This document shows positions 44,986-53,930 of a stretch of 64,000 nt of DNA, piece after piece. Positions within the stretch are counted from its first letter, which is position 1. The number at the start of each line of letters is the position of its first letter. The stretch lies in contig NZ_JFZT01000015.1 in the NCBI RefSeq assembly GCF_000632495.1, positions 62,001 through 126,000 on the forward strand, written 5' to 3'. This stretch comes from Candidatus Acidianus copahuensis. Lineage in GTDB: Archaea; Thermoproteota; Thermoprotei_A; Sulfolobales; Sulfolobaceae. The notes beneath the pieces were generated by a model, which made no database searches, was not told the DNA's origin, and worked only from the letters and a program-made list of their open reading frames with translations. A program made the translations under genes and the position numbers.

Positions 44986-46236
44986 CTACATCCTTAGCTT
45001 TGCAGATTTAACTACTCTATCAACAGCATTAATCATTGCTGCTGTCCTATAATCACTTTCGTATTTTTCCGTAGTTTTCATCACCCTTCCCATGGCTTCC
45101 CTCATCTTATTGCGTATAATCCTCTTTACCTCTTCTTCCTCAATAATCCCTCCTATTTTGTTATTAGCCCATTCAACGTAGCTTCCTATAACCCCACCTG
45201 CGTTAGCTATGATATCAGGGATTATAATCACTCCTCTCTTTTTAAGAATTTCATCAGCTTTTACTGAGATTGGGCCATTTGCTCCCTCTACAATTAGCTT
45301 TGCCTTAACACTATGAGCGTTCATAGCGTTTATTACTCCCTCTATTGAAGCTGGTATAAGTATATCCACATCTAAAGTTAGTAATTCCTCGTTACTAATC
45401 TGTTTTGCAGGAAAATCTTTTACTGTCTTATATCTATCAGAAAATTCTTTGACCTTTCCTACATCTAATCCATTCCAATCCAATATTCCTCCATTAACGT
45501 CGCTTATTGCAACAACTTTACCTCCCATCTCCTGAAGAAATTTGGCGGAGTTGTATCCAACGTTACCAAACCCATGAATCGCTATCCTCTTTCCCTCAAT
45601 TCCTCCCATAAATTTTTCGGCATAAATTTTCGTTACTTCAGCTACTCCAAGCCCAGTACTAAAGGATCTAGTTGAAATTCCGTTAAGTTCTGTAGGTTTT
45701 CCAGTAAATGAAGAGAAATCGTTCTTACCTGTAAGTCTGATGTATTCGTCAACAGCCCACGCCATAATTTGTCCATCTGTGTTCAGATCTGGAGCTGGAA
45801 CGTCGAAATCACCGCCCATATATTTGTACATTTGGGCTACATATTCTCTTATTACTCTCTCAGTTTCTGGAAGAGTTAGGACTGAAGGGTCTATCCTTAA
45901 ACCTCCCTTTCCTCCACCGAAAGGAAGTCCCATGATTGAGTTCTTCCACGTCATTATCATGGAGAGAGCTATTACTTCTTCCTTGGTAACTTGAGGATGA
46001 AATCTTATTCCTCCCTTATAAGGACCTAGAGCTGAATTGTGTTGGGATCTCCATCCAATAAATGTTTTTATCGTATCTCCTTTTAATTGAACTTTAACTT
46101 GTATGACCCTTTCTGGAATAGAAAGGGACTCAACTATATCCCCATCAAGTCCCATTATCTCTCCTATTCTCCTGAGAATCTTCAACTGTTGATCGTAAAG
46201 GTTTGTCCTTTCGAGAGAAGCTGTTTCCATAAACAT
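44986..46236 (-). CDS. gdhA: Glutamate dehydrogenase
   Basis: 416 residues, hexameric archaeal/bacterial GDH length. It interconverts glutamate and 2-oxoglutarate plus ammonia. Substrate site: PFGGGKGGLRIDP (active Lys) and DVPAPDLNTDGQIMAW (Asp). Cofactor domain: IAIHGFGNVGYNSAKFL, VVAISDVNGGI and EGANGPIS. The start could be ATG 46230 (METASLERTN) instead of 46236. It is a single-gene unit. Confidence 0.95.
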   Translation of the reverse strand: MFMETASLERTNLYDQQLKILRRIGEIMGLDGDIVESLSIPERVIQVKVQLKGDTIKTFIGWRSQHNSALGPYKGGIRFHPQVTKEEVIALSMIMTWKNSIMGLPFGGGKGGLRIDPSVLTLPETERVIREYVAQMYKYMGGDFDVPAPDLNTDGQIMAWAVDEYIRLTGKNDFSSFTGKPTELNGISTRSFSTGLGVAEVTKIYAEKFMGGIEGKRIAIHGFGNVGYNSAKFLQEMGGKVVAISDVNGGILDWNGLDVGKVKEFSDRYKTVKDFPAKQISNEELLTLDVDILIPASIEGVINAMNAHSVKAKLIVEGANGPISVKADEILKKRGVIIIPDIIANAGGVIGSYVEWANNKIGGIIEEEEVKRIIRNKMREAMGRVMKTTEKYESDYRTAAMINAVDRVVKSAKLRM

Positions 46237-46608
46237 TAATCATATTTCACATTTTAATATTTTTTCAAAACTTTTCTTTAAAATATAATATACTATGAAT
46301 TTTTATACAGTGCAAATTGCTGAAATAGTTTGACTTCGTTCTATTTTTGTTACTTTTCTTATCTCGGGATGTTTTAATTTGCACGGTAATACCGTATTCT
46401 TCACTAGGGAGATATGGAGTGTTTAATTATTAGTGGTTTAAAACTACGTGTGAATCCTTAATAGGATATATAACTTCAGCTTAAACATGTCTTAAAAGGA
46501 TCTATATATAGTAAAGTAAATTTTACTACAGGTTGAACCTAAGAAATTCTTATAGGCATATTTTCAACCAAAAAAAGCAGTAAATTAGAGGGAAGTCAAA
46601 AAATAAGG
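46237..46608. other. 372-bp stretch upstream of gdhA
   Basis: It holds the gdhA promoter (AT-rich TTTTAATATTTTTTC just upstream of the start) and a perfect palindrome ACGGTA-A-TACCGT at 46383-46395. No gene is seen. Confidence 0.35.
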
Positions 46609-47457
46609 TTAGAATATTTTCCCTTCATTTATATTCCTTAACGTAATCTTCTTTATCAAGACAGTGTCTATTACAGAGAGTACTATTCCCCAAATCAACG
46701 CGGAAGCAACCAAGTATGTCAAAGAGACTGAGGGAACACTTGTTTCCATTCCTGCAGTGAACTGTCCCATTGAAACTGGTAATGCCTTTCCGTAAAATCC
46801 GATGCCTGCAATGAGCATCAACGCATTAAATGGTGAAAGGTAGTCTGGTATTGCGCTCTTAAACGTTGAATATATGTATAAGAAGTAAAAAATAAAGCCA
46901 AGAATAAGTGGTATAAAACTTACAAAATTTTGATTTTTTAATCCCAAATATTTTATCACTACAATATCTAGAAGGAAGGCTAAAGACGTCATAAAGAAAC
47001 CGGCTAGGAGTATTGCCAAAATTGTTATTGGTATATTGGCTGGATAGACAAATACACCTTTACCATTTGTGGAAAATAAAATAGTTGTAAATGCTGTCAT
47101 TAATAAACCAATAACTAATGATACTATTTCCATTCCAACATACACTGATGCCAAGTATTTACGTGGGGTTAACTTTCCAAATTTGAATAGGAAAGGAAGG
47201 GAACCAGTTTGATAAGTTATAGTATACGATACTGTAGTTGCCAGTCCACTTAAGGAATATATAATTGCGAACATAAACCAACTAGTTGTATAAGTATAAT
47301 ACGCTTCCTTAAATATGGAAGTTGGAACACTATTTAGGGAAGATGACTCTAAATACGCACCAACAAATATCCAAAAAAAGGTAAATAGAATACCCCATCC
47401 GATTAATGGTTTAGATGTGAGAAACCTTTTCACAATGTACAATACTAATTTTTTCAT
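46609..47457 (-). CDS. ABC-2-type transporter permease
   Basis: 282 residues with six predicted membrane helices (around 17-36, 58-78, 105-128, 142-162, 172-192, 245-268) and a short cytoplasmic start (MKKLVLYIVKRFLTSKP), the build of ABC-2 export permeases. It is divergent from the ATPase gene at 47553, with 95 bp of shared promoter DNA. The pair and the two following genes likely make one export or membrane-stress system. Confidence 0.75.
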   Translation of the reverse strand: MKKLVLYIVKRFLTSKPLIGWGILFTFFWIFVGAYLESSSLNSVPTSIFKEAYYTYTTSWFMFAIIYSLSGLATTVSYTITYQTGSLPFLFKFGKLTPRKYLASVYVGMEIVSLVIGLLMTAFTTILFSTNGKGVFVYPANIPITILAILLAGFFMTSLAFLLDIVVIKYLGLKNQNFVSFIPLILGFIFYFLYIYSTFKSAIPDYLSPFNALMLIAGIGFYGKALPVSMGQFTAGMETSVPSVSLTYLVASALIWGIVLSVIDTVLIKKITLRNINEGKIF

Positions 47458-47552
47458 GGTTTGATTAAGTCTTCCAATAATTTAAGTTGTAAAATAAGTT
47501 CAGATTTTGAACTCAACTCTATATTTAAAACTCTAAAGTTATATAACTCTGT

Positions 47553-48326
47553 ATGCTTGAGTTAAAAAACGTTTCAGTGACCTTAGATGAAAAGATACTT
47601 GACAACATAAGTATGACAATAACTAAAGAAAAAGGAGTTGTTCTAGGTCCAAACGGTTCGGGTAAGACAACGCTAATAAAGTCAATTTGTGGAATGTTGC
47701 CATACGAAGGGGAAATTTTTATTGATGGTAATGAGCTAAGAAAAATTAAAGGTTTTACAAAACTCTCAACGAATATTCCAGAAGCATTTTCGATTGGAGA
47801 AAGAGTAAAGGATATACTTTACCTTTACTCCGAGTTCAAGGATATAGATGAAGAGCTTTTCTTGAGTATGATAAAGGAAATCAACATAAAGGATGTCCTA
47901 AATAAGCAATTTTATAAATTATCAGCAGGGCAATCGCTCATCGTAAGAAATGCTCTGGCTCTTGCATCAAGACCTAAAATTGCTATCTTAGATGAACCGT
48001 TTGAGAATGTCGATGCTCCCAGAAGGTCTGTAGTAGTAAGATGGATAAAGGAGTATGGAGAAGAGGGCTTTTTCGTAACACATGAAATAGATATGTTAAA
48101 GTCCTTTTCTAATTACAATTTATATTTTCTAATTCTTGGTAAAATATACGGTCCAGTAAAGGTCAATGATGTACTTTCCTCTTCTATTGTTGAGGGAGAA
48201 ATGCCTGAATCGCTAATTTCCTTCGACATTAACGGGAAAAAGATATCTCTAGTTAAGGGAGATAAAGGCCTGAGATTTGATAGTTTAGGGAGTTTAAACA
48301 GGATTTATAGGGTGATTCCTGATTAG
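47553..48326 (+). CDS. ABC transporter ATP-binding protein
   Basis: 257 residues. Walker A LGPNGSGKTT (about 31-40), a signature region LSAGQSLIVRNALALASRP (LSAGQ), Walker B IAILDEPFENVD, H-loop FVTHE. The last 50 residues are an extra C-terminal part. A TATA box ATTTAAAA (47523-47530) lies 27 nt before the ATG, so the message is leaderless. It would drive the permease at 46609 and perhaps the membrane protein that overlaps its end. Confidence 0.88.
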   Translation: MLELKNVSVTLDEKILDNISMTITKEKGVVLGPNGSGKTTLIKSICGMLPYEGEIFIDGNELRKIKGFTKLSTNIPEAFSIGERVKDILYLYSEFKDIDEELFLSMIKEINIKDVLNKQFYKLSAGQSLIVRNALALASRPKIAILDEPFENVDAPRRSVVVRWIKEYGEEGFFVTHEIDMLKSFSNYNLYFLILGKIYGPVKVNDVLSSSIVEGEMPESLISFDINGKKISLVKGDKGLRFDSLGSLNRIYRVIPD

Positions 48327-48939
48327 TCAGAATAATAAAGATCTCATAGAGGAGAGTAAACGGATAGCTAAAACAATTATCGAGAAGAAAGCGAGGAAAA
48401 ACTTTGGATTATATTATATTATATGGCCTATATACACCCTAATACTCGATATAATCTTTTCAACGCTTAGTTTGCTTAACGTCCAACTTACTAGCCTAGT
48501 TTATATTTTAATTACTTCTATACCATTGATTCCATTTTTTTATATGACTATAAAATTATTTTATAAAATAGATCTAGATTACTTAACATTTATATATGGA
48601 AAAAAGATAGATAAAAAGAAGTTTCGAATAACTATTTTAGCTTACACCTTAATTTATATTGGATTAATTTCAGGATTTCTCCTCTCCTCGGTTAGTGGAA
48701 ATCTAAAGTTTTACTTTATATTTTCCTACATTTATGTTGCAGTAATTACATACAACATCTATGTAGCTCTTTTTTCTCGATATAGATATACTGAACCCAG
48801 ATATTATGATGTAATAGCGTTAGTTTCGTTTATCTTTATGCCCTTTGGTTGTCTGTTTACGCCAATATATCTAGTAGTAAGCATAGCATGGATCTATGCT
48901 GGAGTGATGTCGCTACTAGAGGTGCAGGAAATTGAGTGA
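48322..48939 (+). CDS. Membrane protein of the ABC-regulator operon, non-standard start
   Basis: The frame is open from just inside the ATPase gene's end (after TGA 48313-48315) and reads SQNNKDLIEESKRIAKTIIE, then four membrane helices. No ATG, GTG or TTG occurs before TTG 48472, which would cut off the first helix, so an ATT (48322) or CTG (48319) start overlapping the upstream stop is likely. About 205 residues. It overlaps the regulator gene by 8 bp. No family is recognised; it may be a second membrane subunit. Confidence 0.6.
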   Translation: MSQNNKDLIEESKRIAKTIIEKKARKNFGLYYIIWPIYTLILDIIFSTLSLLNVQLTSLVYILITSIPLIPFFYMTIKLFYKIDLDYLTFIYGKKIDKKKFRITILAYTLIYIGLISGFLLSSVSGNLKFYFIFSYIYVAVITYNIYVALFSRYRYTEPRYYDVIALVSFIFMPFGCLFTPIYLVVSIAWIYAGVMSLLEVQEIE

Positions 48940-49237
48940 AGATGTGAAGAAGCTGATGGAATTTCTCAATAATAAAGTGCTTTCAAACTCTGTAAGACTG
49001 GGTATATTGATAGGATTATACGTGTTTGAGAAGATGACTTTTAGTGAAATAGCAGAATATACTGGACAGTCAAAGGGTTCCATCTCATTACATATACAAG
49101 TATTGGAAGAGGCAGGCTTAATAGTGGTTAAGAAAGTACCTACTGTTGCGGGACCCAGGACTATAATAAAGATAACGGATAAAGGAAGGGAAACTGTAAA
49201 GATGTATTTTGAGTTAATTAAGAAAGTAAATAAATAG
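48932..49237 (+). CDS. Winged-helix transcriptional regulator (ArsR/MarR-like)
   Basis: 101 residues from TTG 48932, overlapping the previous gene. The helix-turn-helix is MTFSEIAEYTGQSKGSISLH (about 31-50) followed by the wing VVKKVPTVAGPRTIIKITDK and a C-terminal helix for dimerisation. Being last in the ABC operon, it probably controls the divergent promoter at 47458-47552. TATA-rich repeats after the stop show no gene. Confidence 0.83.
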   Translation: MSEDVKKLMEFLNNKVLSNSVRLGILIGLYVFEKMTFSEIAEYTGQSKGSISLHIQVLEEAGLIVVKKVPTVAGPRTIIKITDKGRETVKMYFELIKKVNK

Positions 49238-49473
49238 AATAACTTAATATAAATTTTGAGAAAATAAACTGATATGTGGTATGTAAAATTTGTATCGATT
49301 TTAATTAAGTATTATTTTTATATTTCTCTATTGAGAGAAATGATTATATATTTTTCTTTATTGCGAATGTATTCAAGATATATTATGGGTAAAAATCTTG
49401 ATGCCGACTAGCTGATTTCCTCCTGTAATGCGTTTCCTTAATGCGTTCTTACTACACTATATTAAATCAAAAT

Positions 49474-50250
49474 TTAGGCCTTTTTAGCAGGAATTTTCTC
49501 TAGTAGGGTAGTCGTAGTAACCTTAAAGTATTGAGTAAAATAGTAACCACCGTAAACTTTGTCAAGCTCAAGGTTTATCTCATCATTTATCGAACCTCTC
49601 AATTCTACTTTGCCGTCCCCCCTCCATATTTCTCCCATGACACTCTCGTCTCTTACACGGCTGACAATCTCATATACATCGTCTTCTCCATCTCCTCTCG
49701 ATGGAAATCTCCTTATATTTATTAAGGGTCCGAAGGACTGGATTGGAGTTTTATCTACCTTTTCTGTTAGGCTTACCTGTAGTTTTATAATTGCGCTCCC
49801 TCTCACTGCATAACCTCCTAACGTTAACTCACGAACTGGCTTGTTGTATTTAGGTAGAAGTGGATGAAGTTTAGTCATAGATATCTTAGCAATCTTCTTA
49901 GGATAGCCATCAATCCAACCTCTTACTAATGCCCAGTCCTTATCTACCCACATAAACGGATAATAAAGATAGCTCTTTCCTCTGAAATTTACTTTTACTC
50001 CTATAGCCCCTTCCATGTACTGCGTTAATTCAGGATCGGCATACATGTATTCCCATGTATGTTCAGAGGTAGAGATGAACTCCGCAATGTATATCCAACC
50101 TTCCCCTTCAGGATCAAACATCTCCGGAACTATGTCATTAACTGATGAAAACTTTACGTGAACACCTATATACGTAACTCCATAATACCATGGAGGTGGT
50201 GGAACTATATTTGACTTTCCAGTTCGAGTTATAGGTAATGAGAAAGACAT
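49474..50250 (-). CDS. Acetoacetate-decarboxylase-superfamily protein
   Basis: 258 residues. VRGWIDGYPKKIAKISMTKL (about 127-146) matches the family's G.PK(K/E) motif, in which a Lys forms the Schiff base. The flanking beta-strands (YIGVHVKFSS, VKVNFRGKSYLYYPFMW) and the C-terminal half fit the ADC fold. Members decarboxylate or dehydrate 3-keto acids. Neighbours give no pathway, although the thiolase and SDR cluster is 6 kb away. The exact substrate is unknown. Confidence 0.78.
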   Translation of the reverse strand: MSFSLPITRTGKSNIVPPPPWYYGVTYIGVHVKFSSVNDIVPEMFDPEGEGWIYIAEFISTSEHTWEYMYADPELTQYMEGAIGVKVNFRGKSYLYYPFMWVDKDWALVRGWIDGYPKKIAKISMTKLHPLLPKYNKPVRELTLGGYAVRGSAIIKLQVSLTEKVDKTPIQSFGPLINIRRFPSRGDGEDDVYEIVSRVRDESVMGEIWRGDGKVELRGSINDEINLELDKVYGGYYFTQYFKVTTTTLLEKIPAKKA

Positions 50251-50597
50251 TTCTAACGTTTTTAATCAATATCATAATCGAATATAAGTGCTTCATAAAA
50301 CCTGATTAATAATCGTTGAATAGAGGTAGACGTATTGACTTTAACCTATGGAATTAAAGGTAAAAGAAGAGGTTTTCAGTTATAGTTCATGGTGAACTCT
50401 TAAATGATATCGTATACACCAAATAAGCAAATAGATGATATTTCAGAAGGATGTATTTAGACATAAGGTGAATAAAACTATCGAAGGAAGCAGTTTAAAG
50501 ATTTATATGCAAATTTAATCAAAACTCATTTTAGTTATTTATTCAGTATCAGATATTTAGTACAAAAATTTTTATAGCAAATAAAGATCTTTAATTA
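50251..50597. other. 347-bp intergenic stretch between divergent genes
   Basis: Contains promoters for both neighbours. An AT-rich run TTTATAGCAAATAAAG lies before 50598. No repeat or gene is recognised. Confidence 0.3.
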
Positions 50598-51269
50598 ATG
50601 AGTGAAGAAAAAGTTATTGATGTAAGAGGTGATGAATGTCCAATACCTGAGTTAAAGGCTTCGAAGGAGCTTCGAAAGATGAGAAACGGAAAGCTTATAG
50701 TGCTAACAGATCACGAACCCGCCATTGATGTCACTCTACCTTCCCTGTGTAAAAGCTTAGGTCTTAATTACACTATTGAGAAAGAAAAAGATTATGTAAA
50801 GTTTATTATAGTAAAAGAGAAAAATGTTGAGATTAAAGTAGAGGAAGGTTATTCAAAGTATAAAAGAATAGACGTTAATTTATCCTCAAAGGATTCGTTT
50901 AGGATCCTTCAGGATCCATCAGTAATTCAAAGTTTTGTCCCTCAGCTAAAGGGAATTAGGAAAGGAGAGAATGGATACGTGTTTGAACTTAAGTGGGCAA
51001 TCTTTAAGTGGACAGTTGAAGCAATTCAAGACTGGAAAAATATTGGAGAAGGATATGAAATATCATACGTGATCTATAATAAATTTGTAAGTTTTAGAAT
51101 AAATATAGGATGGAGATTTGTTATTCTTCCTATGAGAGACGGTTCAGAAATAAGAGTGGAGGAATGGTATTCAGGTCCATTAATGCCTGTAGCTAAAAAG
51201 TATATAGAATCTCACTTAAAAAAATGCGAGGATATACTCCCTCAGAAGTTAAACAAAGAAATTATTTAA
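50598..51269 (+). CDS. TusA-like domain fused to an SRPBCC (CoxG-like) domain
   Basis: 223 residues in two parts. Residues 1-75 are a TusA/SirA sulfur-carrier domain: VIDVRGDECPIPELKASKEL with the CPxP motif (sulfur-carrying Cys), then the strand LIVLTDHEPAIDVTLPSLCK. Residues 78-215 form an SRPBCC-type helix-grip domain (ILQDPSVIQSFVPQLKGIRK, YEISYVIYNKFVSFRINIGW, ending in a long C-terminal helix). TusA proteins bind persulfide in sulfur oxidation and tRNA thiolation. A fused SRPBCC pocket is unusual and may bind a sulfur or hydrophobic ligand. It stands alone on its transcript. Confidence 0.8.
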   Translation: MSEEKVIDVRGDECPIPELKASKELRKMRNGKLIVLTDHEPAIDVTLPSLCKSLGLNYTIEKEKDYVKFIIVKEKNVEIKVEEGYSKYKRIDVNLSSKDSFRILQDPSVIQSFVPQLKGIRKGENGYVFELKWAIFKWTVEAIQDWKNIGEGYEISYVIYNKFVSFRINIGWRFVILPMRDGSEIRVEEWYSGPLMPVAKKYIESHLKKCEDILPQKLNKEII

Positions 51270-51501
51270 AGTGACTTTCGTGTTGTACACTCGATGTAGT
51301 TTTAGATTATTTGTTAATATATAATAGATATTTTTATCGATATTATTTAAATGGGGTAGTTTCCAAAGGAAGTATTTTAAACTTAAATTGAAAATGATCT
51401 CGTAAAATCTATGATAAATAATTATATAATAGTTAAAATATTTCATAGTAGCTACTTATAATAGATACACTTATTAGCTATGGGTATTTACTAATATTCC
51501 T

Positions 51502-52848
51502 ATGAAGGGAGGGTGGAGCTTTAGAAGTTTTGAGATCAAAAATGTTCTTACTGCAGGTATGGGAATGTTTACTGACGGATATGAGCTTTACGCCATATCT
51601 TTAGTATTCTATCTACTTGAATCATCAATTCACATGTCTAAGATTCAGGAAGGAGTACTTGTCGCTGGATCTTATTACGGAGCTGCAATATCAGCAATCA
51701 TCATGGGATTTCTTTCAGATAGGTTAGGAAGAAGGTTCATGTATGGGCTTGATGTCTTTCTAATGACTCTGGGAATTATAGGACAATCGATCTCCCAGAA
51801 CTACACTCAGATTCTCCTCTTTAGATTAATTCTCGGTATGGGTATAGGTGCAGATTACGTTTTATCCCCAATAATAGCCGCTGAAAACTCGTCCCCAAAG
51901 AATAGAGGAAAGGTTATGATAGTAACTTTTGCAGTTCTTTGGGGATTAGGAGCTGTGGCAGCGGCCTTTGTTGAGCAAATACTTCTAATCGCTAATGTAA
52001 GCCCTTCATTAGTTTGGAGGTTAGTTTTCCTTGCGGGATCTATTCCTGCGTTCTCAGTGTTTTACCTGAGAAGAAAGATTCCAGAAACGTATAAATTCCT
52101 AACAAAGATTAAGCCTATCAAGAAGGAACTTGAAAGATTGGAGAAGGAAGTAGGAAATGTAGTTGTAGAGGTTGATAGAACGCCATTTAAGAAGAGATTA
52201 TTGACCTCTTCTGGTTTCATAATCGTTGCATCCTTATTGTGGTTACTTTACGATATGTATTCTTCTACTTTCGCAATTTATGGTCCAATTACTATAGCAG
52301 CTAATCTAGGGTTAACTCCAATAGCTTTTACTTATGCCGCACAGTTATTTGCTGGTTTGCCAGGTCAATTTATTAGTATCTCTTTAGTCGATAGGATAGG
52401 GAGGAAGCCCTTAATAGTCATAGGCTATGCAGGAGTCTTCATTTGGCTTCTTATGTATTCACTTCTTTTAATGAGACCATCTCTGTTTGGAATAAATCTC
52501 TCTGGAACTGGTCAGATTTCGTCCGTAACGCTCACTGGAATAGGTGCTATACTCGGCTTTTCCTTTTACTTACTAAATTACTTATTTGCAGCAATAGGGC
52601 CGGCATCAATTATAGGTTCAGCTATGTTGGCCCCAGAATTAGTCCCAACCAAAATAAGGGGAACTGGACAAGCTATAAGCGTTGCTACGGACAGACTGTC
52701 CGCAGCGTTAAGCATTACTGCTTTCCCCCTTTTGTTAAGTAATTATGGTTTGGGCGCTTTGTTAGCTGTATATGCAATAATAGCCCTATCCTCCTCTTTG
52801 ATAACTCTGATTGTTATACCTGAGACGAAAGGAGTATCTTTAAGCTAA
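51502..52848 (+). CDS. MFS transporter, sugar/organic-acid:H+ symporter-like
   Basis: 448 residues with 12 membrane helices. Motifs: GMGMFTDGYELYAISLVF, DRLGRRFMYGLDVF (loop 2-3), GMGIGADYVLSPIIAAENS, a second DRIGRKPLIV loop in the second half, and PETKGVS at the C-terminus, which is typical of the sugar-porter/phosphate/acid symporter groups. It lies 230 bp after the TusA-fusion gene. Substrate unknown. Confidence 0.88.
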   Translation: MKGGWSFRSFEIKNVLTAGMGMFTDGYELYAISLVFYLLESSIHMSKIQEGVLVAGSYYGAAISAIIMGFLSDRLGRRFMYGLDVFLMTLGIIGQSISQNYTQILLFRLILGMGIGADYVLSPIIAAENSSPKNRGKVMIVTFAVLWGLGAVAAAFVEQILLIANVSPSLVWRLVFLAGSIPAFSVFYLRRKIPETYKFLTKIKPIKKELERLEKEVGNVVVEVDRTPFKKRLLTSSGFIIVASLLWLLYDMYSSTFAIYGPITIAANLGLTPIAFTYAAQLFAGLPGQFISISLVDRIGRKPLIVIGYAGVFIWLLMYSLLLMRPSLFGINLSGTGQISSVTLTGIGAILGFSFYLLNYLFAAIGPASIIGSAMLAPELVPTKIRGTGQAISVATDRLSAALSITAFPLLLSNYGLGALLAVYAIIALSSSLITLIVIPETKGVSLS

Positions 52849-52944
52849 TTTTTATATTAATAAATGTGAAGTGATACTGTTGTCGGAGATCGTTATAATG
52901 AAGTGTTATTCTAATATAAGGGGCTTTTGAAAACATAGGCGCCC

Positions 52945-53027
52945 AATATTCACGGTTACCTGTGAATATTCTATTGGAATCTTGAAGCTTTTTCACTGTT
53001 ACTGCAAACTTTACCGTAAAAGTTTGC
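52945..53027. repeat. Two hairpins beside a broken ATPase gene
   Basis: AATATTCAC - GGTTACCT - GTGAATATT (52945-52970) and GCAAACTTT - ACCGTA - AAAGTTTGC (53004-53027). TACTGCAAAC occurs twice (53000 and 53033). They lie between the MFS gene end and the decayed ATPase gene start and may be transcription stops or remains of a mobile element. Confidence 0.45.
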
Positions 53028-53073
53028 ACTGCTACTGCAAACATTTTATACAACATTAGGTAATCATTCAATT

Positions 53074-53838
53074 ATGGAAGTTGAAGAAATAAAGAAAATT
53101 CTAGCGATCAAGAAGACGCTTTAAAGGAGCTCTTCAGTGGAGAGAAGATAATCAGAAGGGATGCTGAGAACTACAAGAAATACTTGATCACCCTAACACC
53201 CTACTAATAACAGGCTTGAGAAGGAGTGGTAAGTCCGTACTAGCTGTCCTACTATCAAGGAATAAGATCTATGCTAGGGTTAACTTTGACGACGAGAGGC
53301 TAATGGGTATTGACGCAAGAGAGCTTAACAAAGTACTTGAGGCCATATATTCTCTGAAAGGTAACGCAGAAGTAATTATACTAGACGAAATACAGAACGT
53401 ACCAGGATGGGAGCTGTTCGTCTCAAGGTTGAGGGAAAGCAAAAAAGTGATAGTAACTGGGAGTAACGCTACGCTAATGAGTAAGGAGATGGCTACATAT
53501 ATGACTGGGAGACACATTGACTTAACCTTATATCCTTTCTCCTTTTCAGAATTCCTCTAGGATTATTGTCCTGGTTAGTACCCCTTCATCGGAGGGCATA
53601 TAAGATACCACATAGATCAAAGCTTTTAAAAAATAACCCCGCCTTAAAAGGCGAGGCTTGAGTAGTTGTCACATATGCTGAGAGTGATAAGGATATTGAA
53701 AAGAGAGATATAGACAATTTAGTTAGGGTTGGTAAAACCTTAGGGTGCAATGAATTGAACGTAATAACGTATGACTATGAAGGTAAAGAGGGAAATGTAA
53801 AGTTAATACCTCTGTGGAAATTCTTACTCTCTCAATAG
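53074..53838 (+). pseudogene. Broken AAA ATPase gene (DUF4143-type), middle deleted, with IS scar
   Basis: Start MEVEEIKKILAIK at 53074, then a frameshift. The P-loop region follows (ITGLRRSGKSVLAVLL near 53205-53250) and continues NFDDERLMG, EVIILDEIQNVPGWELFVSR and TLYPFSFSEF to a stop at 53560. The C-terminal end reappears at 53662-53838 as ESDKDIEKRDIDNLVRVGKT to LIPLWKFLLSQ. In between, about 100 bp hold an inverted IS left end (53631-53667). The usual 400-residue protein has lost roughly 150-200 residues of its middle. The role of such ATPases is unknown. Confidence 0.75.
53631..53667 (-). repeat. Inverted left-end scar of a TnpB-type element
   Basis: On the minus strand this reads AACTACTCAAGCCTCGCCTT followed by TTAAGGCGGGGTTATTT. 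It has the hairpin GCCTCGCCTTTTAAGGCGGGG as in the left end at 3582. Its position exactly at the break of the ATPase gene suggests that an element inserted here and left with adjacent DNA. Confidence 0.65.
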
Positions 53839-53930
53839 ACTCACATTTTTAATAGTTATTAAACCCCCTTTGATATTAATTAAGTTTATTAGAATGTAGT
53901 GGTACCTCTATAGTAGGGGTACCTCTACAA

